Source of the DNA: Methanothrix soehngenii GP6
Lineage (GTDB): Archaea > Halobacteriota > Methanosarcinia > Methanotrichales > Methanotrichaceae
Reading direction: 5' to 3'
Length of the DNA stretch: 64,000 bases
NCBI RefSeq assembly: GCF_000204415.1
Contig: NC_015416.1
Span: 2,944,627-3,008,626 of the forward strand
Shown one piece after another: positions 16,890-26,639 of this stretch. The position numbers and the translations under genes were made by a program. Under the pieces are notes generated by a model. It was not told the origin of the DNA, made no database searches, and saw only the letters and a program-made list of their open reading frames with translations. Positions within the stretch are counted from its first letter, which is position 1; each line of letters begins with the position of its first letter.

Positions 16890-19388
16890 ATGAAAGCAAG
16901 ATTTGCCATCGCGTTGTTAACGGTAGCCATGCTCTGCGCCTGTGCCCTAGCGCAGGAGGACAGCGCAGAGGACTGGTTTGACATGGGCAGGAATGAGGAG
17001 GCAATAAGCGCCTTCGACGAGGGCCTGAAGACGGACCCGCAGAATGCCTCTGCCTGGCATCATAGGGGAATGGCCCTGGCGGGCATGGGCCACGGAGCGG
17101 AGGCTAACCAGTCAATTCAGAAGGCCATGGAGCTCATAGACCAGAGGCTCCAGGAGAACCCTGAAGACCAGGAGGCCTTATGGCTGAGGGCAGAGGAGAT
17201 GGATCTCTTTGGGAAGAGCGAGGAAGCACTGGAGGCCTACGGTCGGGTGGCAGAGTTGAACTCATCCCACGCTCTGGAAGCCTGGATAAGGGAGTCAGAT
17301 ATCCTGGCGGCTCAGGGCAGGTACAACCAATCGGTAGAGTCCTTCAGCAGGGCAATGGCTCTGGTTCCCGCTAACAAATCCGAGTCGCAGTTAGGATTCC
17401 AGCGGCGGAGCGAGAACACCTTTATATTCACAAAAGCCTGGCTCATTAACGGCCAGATCCACAGGGTCTCTATCGGATTGTACAATATCTCCTCAAAGTC
17501 CTTCGATGAGATAGAGCAGATCAACTCCGATTATATTGCAGCCTTGCAGCTAAAAGGCAAGGCGGTTGATCCAGGCAGACATGGAGGCTCACTCATGGGG
17601 TCAAGCCTTAATTGGGAAATGTACACCTTCAACCAGCCAAAAGCGCAGCCTCAGGCCTGGCCTCCCTGCCTGACCATAACCAAAATCAATCCCAAGGAAG
17701 ACGATTTCATCGATATCGCCGACAACCTGAAGGAGGCCGTCAGTCTCCAGAACTGGAGCCTGGAGATTCAGGGATCAAAAGTATCGCTGCCGGAATATTC
17801 CCTTCTGCCAGGGAAAGCCGTCAGGGTTCACCTGAGAAGCGGCCAGGAGAATGAGACAGACCTATTCCTGGACAGCAATCTGGGGCTGAATGACACTGTC
17901 GGAAGCGTCTCCCTGAGAGACGGCTCAGGAGCGAAAGTAGCCTCATTGGACTACTGGACCAAGCTGGATGGTTCGATCGCTCACCAGGTCACTCACTACT
18001 CAGGCACAGCTGAAAACGATCTTGAGTATCCAGGGACTGGTTATCAGGGGAAGATGGTGCAGAAGGCAGCGGGTGTTGGTCCTTTTATCGCCGAGAGGAC
18101 GGAGATCGGGCCGGAGTTAGCTCATAATCATAGTAACAAAGATGAGCTGCAGGAGAACACTGCTGACGACTGGTATAAAAAAGGAACTGAGCTTTTTGAA
18201 AACGACTCTTTGGAGGAGTCGGTATTGGCCATGGAGAGGGTCATACAGCTGGATCCCGAGAACTCCAGTGCCTGGCTAAGCATCGCCATAACCTTGGGAA
18301 TAATGGGCAATGGTAGCGAGTCATCAAAGGCCTATGAGAAGGCTCTGAATCTCATTGACAATGATCTGAAGAAGAACCCTCAGGATGCCAGAGCATGGGA
18401 GGCCAAAAGTGATGCCTTGATCGGCCTGGGAAGACAAGAGGAATCGCTCGATGCCATTGAGAAGGCCCTGGAGATTCTCAACCTGAGCACAGAGAGGAAT
18501 CCGAAAGATGGAGAAGCCTGGTGGTCCAAGGCCAACGTACTTTATGGGATTGGTAGAAGTGACGAGGCTCTGCAGGCTTACGAGAAGGTCATAGAGCTGA
18601 ACCATACGCCGAGGCTGGCAGATGCCCTGTTAATTAAGGGATATGACTTCGCTATCAAAGGCAATTACGATGAGTTCAAGGAAACCTTCAACCAGGCTAT
18701 TGGGCTGATACCTGCTAGCGATACTGCAAAGCTTGCTCGAACATGGAATAGCGCAGGCTTTGCCCTCGCGGAATTAGGCAAGGAAGAGGAGGCATTCGAA
18801 GCATTTGAAAAGTATGCTCAATTAAGCCCCGGAGACAGGCACAGTTGGCGCATGAAAGGCGATATGGCCTCCGAGCTAGGCAGATACAACGTATCCATTG
18901 AGGCTTACGATCAGGCCCTTCGGATAGATCCCAAATGGGCTGAAGTCTGGTACAAAAAAGGAAATGCTTTGGCTAAAATGGATAACCATAATGATGCCTT
19001 GAAGGCGTTTGAGAAGGCTGTGGAGATCTCTGATGAGGTTATCCAGAAAGATGCAGGCAATGCCAGCGGCATTTGTATCATAAAAGGCTATGCCCTCATC
19101 AAACTAAACAGGTACGATGAGGCCATAGAAGCCTTAGACAGGGCACTGGAGATCGCTCCATCTTCTGTTCCAGTATTCCCTGCTGAGGCCTGGAATGGCA
19201 AAGGCGATATTCTGCTAGCGTTAGGGAAGAACGAGGACGCTCTAGAGGCTTACAACAAATCCATCGAGTTCAATCCGGCATTTGGCCGTGCTTGGCATGG
19301 CAAGGGATTGGCACAGAGCGCCCTCGGCCAGTTCTCTGAAGCCGACCTATCTTTTCGTGTGGCCAGGAAGTTAGGGTATCAGGAATAA
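16890..19388 (+). CDS. Secreted TPR protein with inserted domain and lamin-tail-like domain
   Basis: The 832-aa product starts at ATG 16890 after GGGGGTTTGTGA. After the signal peptide (MKARFAIALLTVAMLCACAL) come short TPR units, the inserted module (residues about 163-233, NTFIFTKAWLINGQIHRVSI), and a beta domain at about 253-395. That domain (LTITKINPKEDDFIDIADN, LQNWSLEI, DLFLDSNLGLNDTVGSVSL) has the look of a lamin-tail (LTD) fold. A second TPR block fills residues 420-832. The LTD-like domain is usually a surface-binding module in secreted microbial proteins; here its ligand is unknown. The middle domain makes this a scaffold of two TPR arms. Confidence 0.8.
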   Translation: MKARFAIALLTVAMLCACALAQEDSAEDWFDMGRNEEAISAFDEGLKTDPQNASAWHHRGMALAGMGHGAEANQSIQKAMELIDQRLQENPEDQEALWLRAEEMDLFGKSEEALEAYGRVAELNSSHALEAWIRESDILAAQGRYNQSVESFSRAMALVPANKSESQLGFQRRSENTFIFTKAWLINGQIHRVSIGLYNISSKSFDEIEQINSDYIAALQLKGKAVDPGRHGGSLMGSSLNWEMYTFNQPKAQPQAWPPCLTITKINPKEDDFIDIADNLKEAVSLQNWSLEIQGSKVSLPEYSLLPGKAVRVHLRSGQENETDLFLDSNLGLNDTVGSVSLRDGSGAKVASLDYWTKLDGSIAHQVTHYSGTAENDLEYPGTGYQGKMVQKAAGVGPFIAERTEIGPELAHNHSNKDELQENTADDWYKKGTELFENDSLEESVLAMERVIQLDPENSSAWLSIAITLGIMGNGSESSKAYEKALNLIDNDLKKNPQDARAWEAKSDALIGLGRQEESLDAIEKALEILNLSTERNPKDGEAWWSKANVLYGIGRSDEALQAYEKVIELNHTPRLADALLIKGYDFAIKGNYDEFKETFNQAIGLIPASDTAKLARTWNSAGFALAELGKEEEAFEAFEKYAQLSPGDRHSWRMKGDMASELGRYNVSIEAYDQALRIDPKWAEVWYKKGNALAKMDNHNDALKAFEKAVEISDEVIQKDAGNASGICIIKGYALIKLNRYDEAIEALDRALEIAPSSVPVFPAEAWNGKGDILLALGKNEDALEAYNKSIEFNPAFGRAWHGKGLAQSALGQFSEADLSFRVARKLGYQE

Positions 19389-19462
19389 TCCGGGCTATTT
19401 TTTTGAAAAACATGATTGCCGCTCAAACATGAGCAATAAAAACAGGAGATGTGGGTGAAAAA

Positions 19463-22400
19463 ATGAAACGAAAAAAGACATTAGACGCCAAGAAGCCATC
19501 GATGATAGTAGTAGGAGTAAGATTTGCTCTCGCTATGATTTCGCTGGCCATACTCTGCATCGGCGCTGTAGCGGAAGACGAGAAGAGCGCAAATTACTGG
19601 TATGAAAAGAGCCTGGATCTTTACAACAACGGATCTCTCGAAGAATCACTTCAGGCGGTCGATAAGGCCATAGAGCTCGATCCCGAGAACGCCACCCTCT
19701 GGGCTTACAAAGCCTCCGGCCTGAACTTAGCCGGGGTGATCACTCAGAACCAGAGCAGATTCGATGAGTCCCTCCAGGTTTACGACAGGGCCATCGAGCT
19801 TGATCCAGAGAACACTACCTACCTGTTGTGGAAGGGTTTTGCCTTGCGACAGGCTGTCAACGGGCTGCGCGGCCAGGAGCGCATTCAGATCTTTGAAGAG
19901 GCAATAGAGACCTTCGACAGAGCTTTGGAGATTGATCCTAAATTTGCAGAGGCCTGGGCAGGCAAGGGAGTGATCTGCGACGATCTGGCCACGTTCAACA
20001 ACGACTCCGCCAGGTACAACGATTCTTTAGCTGCATATGATAAGGCCATCGAGCTTGCACCCACCAACGATAGCAGAAACCTGGCTCAGGCTTACGAAGG
20101 AAAGGCTGTCGCTCTCTCCCATATGGGCCAGGATCTGGCAGCCAGAGGCCAGATTGAGGAATCCAGGGCTGTGCTGAAGGAGGCCGTAAAGAACTACGAC
20201 AAGGTCATCGACCTGGATCCGGATTTCGTGGGCCAGGAGGCCCAGCAGAATCGAGCGGGAGTACTGAAAGAGCTGGGGAGACGCGATGAAGCCGCTGCAG
20301 GATACGAGAAGGCAATAGAGCAACTGAACAGAAGCATCGAAGTGAATCTCAATAACTCTGGTGCCTGGGTTAACAAAGCAATTCTGTTCCAGGAGCAGGG
20401 CAGGTATGAGGAGGCAATTACAGCTCTAAACAATGCCACGAAAATAACTCCGGAGTATGTGATGGCCTGGGAGATGATGGGCGAGATTCTGTCCAATGAT
20501 CTGGGCAGATATGATGAGTCCATAGAGGCCTACGACCGCGCCCTGCAGCTGGACCCATCCGATGCCCGAGCCTGGACCAGCAAGGGCCATGCTCTCAGGA
20601 GCTTAGGCAGGAACCGAGAGGCTGTTTTAGCTTACGACCGGGCCCTAAAGATCGATCCCAATCGTGCAACGGCCTGGTCGGGTAAAGGTGCAGCCTTAAG
20701 AGACCAGGGCAGATATAACGAATCTGTTCAGGCCTACGATGAGGTCCTCCGTGCTGTTGAACGGGACCCGACATACAGATACTCCTCTGCCGCTTTGGCA
20801 GTTGCGGATGCGTGGCTTGGGAAGTCCAAGGCCGAGTCTCTGATGGGCCCAGATAAAGCTGAAGAGGCGGCCATAGCCTACAACGAATCTCTTCAGGCTT
20901 ACGAGAAGGCCATTCAGATCGATCCGGAGTCGGCCAGGGCCTGGATTGGTAGGGGCAATGCCCTGCTGAGCCTGGAAAAATATAGCGACTCCAAGGAGGC
21001 TTACGAGAGAGCAGTCGAGGTTTTGAATGGCAGCCTTGAAGAAGATCCCGAAGATGCTGAAGCCTGGTGGCTGAAGGCCGAAAGCCTGGACAACCTTGGC
21101 AGGAGCAATGAAGCGCTACAAGCTTACGATAGGGTCATCGAGCTGAATTCCTCGAAGGCAATTGGTGCCTGGATAAGGAAATCAGACATCTTCGTTTCCT
21201 TGGGCAGATATAACGAGTCAGTGGAAGCCTTTGACAGCGCTCTCAATCTGCTGCCAACCAAAGATAAGCAGAGCATCATGGGCCTGTGGTGGGCAAAAGG
21301 TACGGACATCTACCATAATGCCTGGATTGCAGACGGTCAGATTGTCAGGACCACCTCAGCATGGCGCAACCAGTCCACAGGAGCCATCGAGAATATCATG
21401 ATGGTCAACTCGGACTTCACCGCAGCCTGGCAGAGGCCGACCAGTGGCAAAGGCTTCTCGCCCGAGGAAAAGCCTCTGGGCAGGCATGATGAGGCGCTGC
21501 AGGCCTTGAGCACAAACTGGGCGGATTATGGCTTCCCCAATTCTAAAGAGACTGCACAGGTGAAAATTGCAGATGATTGGGTTCAAACTGGCAGGGCTCT
21601 ATTCAGAAGCCAATCCTTTGAAGGAGCAGCTGAGGCTTATGAAAAGGCCATTGGGGCTGCGGGCTCGAATAAAATTCTGCTGGCAGAAGCCTGGAAGGGC
21701 AAAGGAGAGGCATTCCTTGTGCTGTCGGGCAGTGAAAAAAGCCCTGGAAAGAGGGAAGAGGCCAATGAAAGCCTCGAAAAAGCCTTGGACTACTTCGATC
21801 AGGTACTGGAGATCTATCCAGAGAATGCTGGAGCCTGGCTCAACAAAAGCTTTATTCTCAGGTGGATGGGCAGGACCGGCGAGGCGCTCGATGCCGTAGA
21901 CAGGGCAGTTGAGCTGAATCCCGAGAATATCGATTTTCACTGGCAGAGGGCGGAGCTTCTCTCTATGCTTGGTAGGTACAACGAGTCCGACCAGGCTTTT
22001 GATGAAACCATTGAGATGATCCCAGCCAATTCAAGCCGAAAATTAGCAGAGGTCTGGACCTTTAAGGGCTTTAACTTCATGGGGCAGAACAATAACGAAG
22101 AGGCATTGAAGGCATTTGAGAAGGTCACAGAGCTTGATCCCCAAGAGCCGACAGGTTGGCTTTACAAGGGAGAAGTCTTGAAGGCGCTGGGCCGACGGGC
22201 CGAGGCGGACGAGGCCTATGCCAGGGCTGGGGAGCTAGATAACCATCTCCGCAGCCTGCTAACCGCGGAGGAGGAAGCGAACGAGGCTTCCACCAGGGTT
22301 GTGGATCTGGGGTACAACGTCCAGAAGGAGAGCGACGCTAAGCCTTCTTCAACCCCTAAAATGCTGGCCATCACCAGGATTATGGCCACAGGCGAGGACG

Positions 22401-22885
22401 AGTTCGTGGTAGTAGCCAATAGCCGAGCAGCTGCCCAAAGCCTCAACGGCTGGACTCTTGATGTCAGTGACGGTAGGAACGGCAGCAGCAACCAGTCCGT
22501 AACTCTGCCTGATCTCACCCTTGGCCCTAACGAGAGGATCAATATCCATCTTGGTAGGGGCGAGAGCAACGAGACGGATGTCTTCTTGAACAGCGCCATC
22601 ACCCTTAACGATACTGCGGGAAACATCATCCTGAAAGATGAAACCGGAATGATTGTGGCTTCTTTTGGGTACAGAGTCGAGTCCGATGGCTCTATCACAG
22701 GCATAATGACTGCAGAGGGCGAGTTTGGCTATCCGCCGTCGGGCCAAAACGAGGTGAAGATGGTGGTGAGAGAAACCGGAAGCGGCCCTTATGTCACCGA
22801 GAGGACTGAGTACGAACCTGAGGCAGCTAACTACAGCTGGATCAGAAACACTTCCCTGGAGAGGAGCGGAAAGGAGATGCTTTGA
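19463..22885 (+). CDS. Very large secreted TPR protein with inserted domain and C-terminal lamin-tail-like domain
   Basis: The start is set at ATG 19463 (MKRKKTLDAKKPS) after GGGTGA; a GTG at 19451 is also in frame. The 1140-aa product has a long basic N-terminus, a signal anchor (FALAMISLAILCIGAVA), and about 20 TPR units to residue 960. They are interrupted near residues 602-680 by the module shared with four other proteins (GTDIYHNAWIADGQIVRTT). The LTD-like domain is C-terminal (about residues 963-1112: MLAITRIMATGEDEFVVVAN, DVFLNSAITLNDTAGNIIL). It is the largest TPR protein of the window. Its stop overlaps the next start by one base (TGATG), so the two are translationally coupled. Confidence 0.85.
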   Translation: MKRKKTLDAKKPSMIVVGVRFALAMISLAILCIGAVAEDEKSANYWYEKSLDLYNNGSLEESLQAVDKAIELDPENATLWAYKASGLNLAGVITQNQSRFDESLQVYDRAIELDPENTTYLLWKGFALRQAVNGLRGQERIQIFEEAIETFDRALEIDPKFAEAWAGKGVICDDLATFNNDSARYNDSLAAYDKAIELAPTNDSRNLAQAYEGKAVALSHMGQDLAARGQIEESRAVLKEAVKNYDKVIDLDPDFVGQEAQQNRAGVLKELGRRDEAAAGYEKAIEQLNRSIEVNLNNSGAWVNKAILFQEQGRYEEAITALNNATKITPEYVMAWEMMGEILSNDLGRYDESIEAYDRALQLDPSDARAWTSKGHALRSLGRNREAVLAYDRALKIDPNRATAWSGKGAALRDQGRYNESVQAYDEVLRAVERDPTYRYSSAALAVADAWLGKSKAESLMGPDKAEEAAIAYNESLQAYEKAIQIDPESARAWIGRGNALLSLEKYSDSKEAYERAVEVLNGSLEEDPEDAEAWWLKAESLDNLGRSNEALQAYDRVIELNSSKAIGAWIRKSDIFVSLGRYNESVEAFDSALNLLPTKDKQSIMGLWWAKGTDIYHNAWIADGQIVRTTSAWRNQSTGAIENIMMVNSDFTAAWQRPTSGKGFSPEEKPLGRHDEALQALSTNWADYGFPNSKETAQVKIADDWVQTGRALFRSQSFEGAAEAYEKAIGAAGSNKILLAEAWKGKGEAFLVLSGSEKSPGKREEANESLEKALDYFDQVLEIYPENAGAWLNKSFILRWMGRTGEALDAVDRAVELNPENIDFHWQRAELLSMLGRYNESDQAFDETIEMIPANSSRKLAEVWTFKGFNFMGQNNNEEALKAFEKVTELDPQEPTGWLYKGEVLKALGRRAEADEAYARAGELDNHLRSLLTAEEEANEASTRVVDLGYNVQKESDAKPSSTPKMLAITRIMATGEDEFVVVANSRAAAQSLNGWTLDVSDGRNGSSNQSVTLPDLTLGPNERINIHLGRGESNETDVFLNSAITLNDTAGNIILKDETGMIVASFGYRVESDGSITGIMTAEGEFGYPPSGQNEVKMVVRETGSGPYVTERTEYEPEAANYSWIRNTSLERSGKEML

Positions 22886-23571
22886 TGGAGCCACTGAGTC
22901 AAGAATCAGCGGCAAGAGTCGTTTTTCTGCCGCTATCCTTGATGCTACTGTCATTGGTGATGATAACAGGCCTCTCAAGCCTATCCCTGGCAGAGGATCC
23001 TGCAATTGCCGCCCAGCCTCCGAACCTGGAGGGCATCTGGACGATTAACCTGGGCAGCGAGCAGGTCACCATGATGATCCGCCAGCATGAAAGCCGTTTG
23101 ATAGGAGCCTGCACTGGAAGCGACTCTGGACCCTGGAATGCGGTGGTAATGGGCTCGCTTGCCGGAAATGAGGTTGAACTCCAGACTCGATCTATTCGCA
23201 GCGGCAGCGGGCTCATTGTGGAGACGGCGATATTTGGAGACGCAGACGGCGAGACCATTCGAGGCAGCTTCCTGCGAGGAGATAGCCAGGGGAAGGTCTC
23301 CAGCGGAGAAGCTACAGGGTTCAAGATCAATCCGGATACATCACAATACAGACCTGCAGCCACAATTCTTGCAGACGCAATTGCGCCCTCGAGTCTGAAT
23401 ACGGAGACGATAGACGAATCCAGGGAAAAAGCCGAGGACCAACAAGCTTCCGGGGCGGACAAGAGCCGGTTTGTGGATGTCAAGTCCCAAACGGACAGGG
23501 TCTTTTACCTGGGATGGGCCTGGACTCCTGGAGAGGCCAGCGATAAGGCGGCTGTGAAAAATCAGATCTGA
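22885..23571 (+). CDS. Secreted protein of unknown function, coupled to the large TPR gene
   Basis: The 228-aa product starts at ATG 22885, within the TGATG overlap with the preceding stop; AAGGAG lies upstream. A signal peptide or anchor (VVFLPLSLMLLSLVMITGL) is followed by a domain of about 130 aa with alternating strands (NLEGIWTINLGSEQVTMMI, HESRLIGACTG, RGSFLRGDSQGKVSSGEATG). That pattern resembles small beta-barrel or lipocalin-like secreted domains, though I cannot assign a family. The C-terminal 80 residues are polar and low in complexity. The overlap suggests a partner of the large TPR protein. Confidence 0.65.
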   Translation: MEPLSQESAARVVFLPLSLMLLSLVMITGLSSLSLAEDPAIAAQPPNLEGIWTINLGSEQVTMMIRQHESRLIGACTGSDSGPWNAVVMGSLAGNEVELQTRSIRSGSGLIVETAIFGDADGETIRGSFLRGDSQGKVSSGEATGFKINPDTSQYRPAATILADAIAPSSLNTETIDESREKAEDQQASGADKSRFVDVKSQTDRVFYLGWAWTPGEASDKAAVKNQI

Positions 23572-23617
23572 ACGTCGTCTGAAATTTTTTTTGTTGCATC
23601 GAAAAGAGGTGAATGAA

Positions 23618-24481
23618 TTGAACAAATGTCGAGTGGGGAAGAGACATAAAAACAGCAGGCTGTGGGCCGTTGCCCTGGGCCTGCTGGCACTGGCAGCATT
23701 ATGCGTTTCTGCTGCAGCACAGGAGAATACAGCAAAATACTGGATAGCAAAAGGAGACGACCTGTTTTTTAATAAAAGCAACCCTCTAGAGGCCCTGGAA
23801 TCGTATGAAAAAGCCATCCAGATAAATCCTGACAATATGACCGCATGGAATGGAAAATCTATGGTTCTCGACACTTTAAGCGTACAGACTTATAGTAAAA
23901 TTCTCAATTTGAGTGAGACAAAATTAGCCAAAAATCCCCAAGATATCGAGGCTTTGCAGACTAGTGCGATGGCATTGGCAAGTTTGGGGAATCGAGAAGA
24001 ATCCAACCAGTTCCTAAAGAAAGCCATAGATGTCTACGACCAAGAAATAAAAGATAATCCAAAGAATGCCACTGCTTGGTTTCTCAAGGCGGGGCTGATT
24101 TCCATCTTAAATGGGAGTGAGGAGGCTATCAGCGCCTATGATAAAGTGATCGAATTGAACGGTTCAAAGATGATTGATGCCTTGATCACCAAGGGCAATA
24201 TTCTTCTGAACCTTGGCAGGTACAATGAGTCCATTGATACCATCGATAAAGCCATTCAGTTAGATCCAGAGAATCCCAGCGTATGGTATGAGAAAGCTAC
24301 CTATTACAATGTCCTTGGGAAGTACAATGAGTCTCTGGATGCTTATGAGATGATTACTAAGCTGGAACCTGAAAAAGCGAGTGCTTGGTTGTTCAAAGGC
24401 AATGTTCTCAAGGCTTTAGGTCGTCAGACTGATGCAGATGCTGCCTATGCCAAGGCTAAGGAGTTGGGGCATCAGGAATGA
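23618..24481 (+). CDS. Secreted TPR protein
   Basis: The start is read as TTG 23618 (MNKCRVGKRHK), six bases after GAGGTGA, as in the similar gene at 15402. The 287-aa protein has the hydrophobic segment LWAVALGLLALAALCVSAAA followed by QEN, and about six TPR units ending AKAKELGHQE. The N-terminal 30 residues are nearly the same as those of the gene at 15402, while the repeats differ, which indicates domain shuffling between paralogues. Confidence 0.8.
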   Translation: MNKCRVGKRHKNSRLWAVALGLLALAALCVSAAAQENTAKYWIAKGDDLFFNKSNPLEALESYEKAIQINPDNMTAWNGKSMVLDTLSVQTYSKILNLSETKLAKNPQDIEALQTSAMALASLGNREESNQFLKKAIDVYDQEIKDNPKNATAWFLKAGLISILNGSEEAISAYDKVIELNGSKMIDALITKGNILLNLGRYNESIDTIDKAIQLDPENPSVWYEKATYYNVLGKYNESLDAYEMITKLEPEKASAWLFKGNVLKALGRQTDADAAYAKAKELGHQE

Positions 24482-24534
24482 CCCCCAGCACTTTTTATGT
24501 GGGTGAGTTCGGGCAGAGAATACGGTCTCTGTTC

Positions 24535-24589
24535 CTCTGTGACTCTGTGGTTGGGTCAGAGCATAGCGGTTCACCACAGAAGCACAGAG
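24535..24589. repeat. Imperfect hairpin made of CTCTGTG words
   Basis: CTCTGTGACTCTGTGGT (24535-24551) pairs with ACCACAGAAGCACAGAG (24573-24589) at 15 of 17 positions. It sits in the 176-base gap between two TPR genes. Words of this type are seen as dispersed repeats in many environmental microbial genomes (general knowledge). Here it is a single copy and could also act as a terminator without a T run. Confidence 0.5.
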
Positions 24590-24657
24590 ACATAGAGTTT
24601 TTCCGATTCAAGTTCAACCATACATAATCGCGAGGAGCCATAAAAAGAGGTCTATAA

Positions 24658-26064
24658 ATGAAAGTAATATTGTCTACCGTCATGTTGGCGCTGGCCATGA
24701 TATGCACCTGTACCCAGGCGCAGGAAAATACCACAGATTACTGGATGGACAGAGCCAACGTGCTCATCCATAAAGACCTGGAAGAGGAAGCCGTTTTTGC
24801 TTACGATGAAGTCTTGAAGCTCGATCCAAAGAATGAGACTGCATTGCTTCGCAAGGCATCAACGCTATATACTCTGGGAAAAGAGGACGAAGGTCAAAGG
24901 ACTTATGAGAGAGCACTTCTGCTAATGGAAGAAGACCTGAAGAACACTTCACAGAATGCTAAAGCCTGGCAGAATAAGGCCATAGCTTTGAGCGGCCTGG
25001 GCAGGAAAGACGAGGCCAAAGAGGCAAATGAAGAGGCTCTGGCCATCTTCAACCATAGCCTTGATAAGGATCCGGAAAACGTCAGCCTCTGGAAGGGCAA
25101 AGCGGATGTACTGGCTTTCCTGGGCAGATGGGAAGAAGCCCTGCAGGCTTACAGCAAAGTTACAGAGATCGATCCTGAAGATTACGGTGCCTGGGGAAGA
25201 AAGGGCGAATTTCTTGGTATGATCGGAAGGTACAACGAATCCCTGCTGGCCTTGGATAAAGCTATTGAGACCATACCGGCAGATAATGATGAAGACCTTC
25301 AAGCCTGGAGCTTTGCCAAAGTCGCAGTGCTCCACAGTTCAAACCAGATTGGAGAAGCTCTCAGCCTTCTTGATAACCTCACGGATCTCTATCCACAGAA
25401 CAAAAAGGCCTGGAGCCTTATGGGATATGATATGGCAAAGCTTGGCAGATACAATGAATCATTAGAAGCCTATGAAGAAGTCCTTAAGCTGGACCCAAAG
25501 GACGCTCAAGCCTGGAGCACCAAAGCTCGACAGCTTGTCGAGATGAAAAGATATGACGAGGCTCAAGAGGCGTTCGATAAAGCCATTGAGCTGATGCCGG
25601 GCGATGATCTCAAAGAGCTTGAACAGATCGTGCAGATCTGGCTTGACAAAGGAGATGCTCTAAACGAGACCGGCAATGGGGATGATGCTGGAAAAGCCTT
25701 CCAAAAGGCACTGGAAGTCTCCGATGAAGCATTGTTGAACGATTCGGAACAGACGAGCTCCATGCTGTTAAAAGGCAACGCACTCTTCAATCTTGGCAGA
25801 TACGATGAAGCTAGAGAGGCCTATGACCAGGCCATCAAGACAGCATCGCCAAACTCTTTCCATGTGCCAAGTGCCTGGATTGGCGAAGGCAAAGCTCTTT
25901 TGGCATTGGGCAGGAATGAAGAGGCTCTGGAAGCCTTCAGACAGGCCTTAGAGATAAATCCAACGCTAGTCGAGGCCTGGAAGGGCAAAGGAGATTCCCA
26001 GAAGGCTTTGGGAAGGGCCAGAGATGCAAGCCTGTCATTTCACGTGGCAGAGAAGCTGGGGTAA
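24658..26064 (+). CDS. Secreted TPR protein
   Basis: The 468-aa product starts at ATG 24658 after AGAGGTCTATAA. The signal peptide is MKVILSTVMLALAMICTCTQ, cut before AQEN. About eleven TPR units follow (AWSTKARQLVEMKRYDEA, EALEAFRQALEINP), and the last one ends in SLSFHVAEKLG as in the genes at 15402 and 16890. A clear terminator hairpin lies 17 bases downstream, so this gene closes the transcription block that begins near 8710. Confidence 0.85.
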   Translation: MKVILSTVMLALAMICTCTQAQENTTDYWMDRANVLIHKDLEEEAVFAYDEVLKLDPKNETALLRKASTLYTLGKEDEGQRTYERALLLMEEDLKNTSQNAKAWQNKAIALSGLGRKDEAKEANEEALAIFNHSLDKDPENVSLWKGKADVLAFLGRWEEALQAYSKVTEIDPEDYGAWGRKGEFLGMIGRYNESLLALDKAIETIPADNDEDLQAWSFAKVAVLHSSNQIGEALSLLDNLTDLYPQNKKAWSLMGYDMAKLGRYNESLEAYEEVLKLDPKDAQAWSTKARQLVEMKRYDEAQEAFDKAIELMPGDDLKELEQIVQIWLDKGDALNETGNGDDAGKAFQKALEVSDEALLNDSEQTSSMLLKGNALFNLGRYDEAREAYDQAIKTASPNSFHVPSAWIGEGKALLALGRNEEALEAFRQALEINPTLVEAWKGKGDSQKALGRARDASLSFHVAEKLG

Positions 26065-26081
26065 TGAGGGGTGAACTCATT

Positions 26082-26110
26082 GAGGAAGATTCAGTCTTCC
26101 TCCTTTTATC
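26082..26110 (+). terminator. Terminator hairpin after the TPR block
   Basis: GAGGAAGA (26082-26089) pairs with TCTTCCTC (26095-26102) around a five-base loop, followed by CTTTTATC. The stem also overlaps the end of the IS110 relic on the other strand. Confidence 0.6.
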
Positions 26111-26620
26111 TCGGATCCTTTTGGACAATATATCCTGATCTGATGAGAATCTGAATCGCGTCCGCAATAGTCATCTCAGGCGATGAGGAAGGTCTGCCAG
26201 GCTTTTCTCGTTTGGATTTGTTCGTAATCTCATCCTCGAACATCTCTTGATTGACTATCAAGTGATGGAGGATGCAGATAACCTTTCCAGCTAATGCGAC
26301 GACAGCGACTTTGGCTCCGTAACTGCTCTTGATCCTGAAATAGAACTGCTTTCAGCTTTGAATCGGCTTTTGTCCTTGATATAGCATATGCGACCTTGAA
26401 ATACCCTAATTTCAGCAGGAGTAATTGATGCGGAAGTCAATCCGATTCCAGGAATCGACATAGGCGATTGTGATATGTTCGCATGTACAGCATCCTGGAT
26501 TTTTCCCTGATTGTCATTGAGCTTCTTTGAATGGATGTTGTCCAGAATATCCTCGATGCTCAATCCATTCAGTATGCCTCTGATTATGTAAATTCCTGAT
26601 TTGCCGAAAATTAGCTTAAA
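26106..26620 (-). pseudogene. IS110-family transposase relic (C-terminal part)
   Basis: Read on the minus strand, frames between 26620 and 26106 give SGIYIIRGILNGLSIEDI, SMSIPGIGLTSASITPAEI and, after frame changes, GAKVAVVALAGKVICILHHL and VNQEMFEDEI. This is the order found in the C-terminal domain of IS110-type (Transposase_20) recombinases, with the PGIG helix-hairpin-helix part. The N-terminal DEDD catalytic part is absent, and at least two frameshifts are needed, so it is inactive. A second fragment of the same gene lies at 39911-40035. Confidence 0.65.
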
Positions 26621-26639
26621 AACCAGGTCCCCATCGTCT

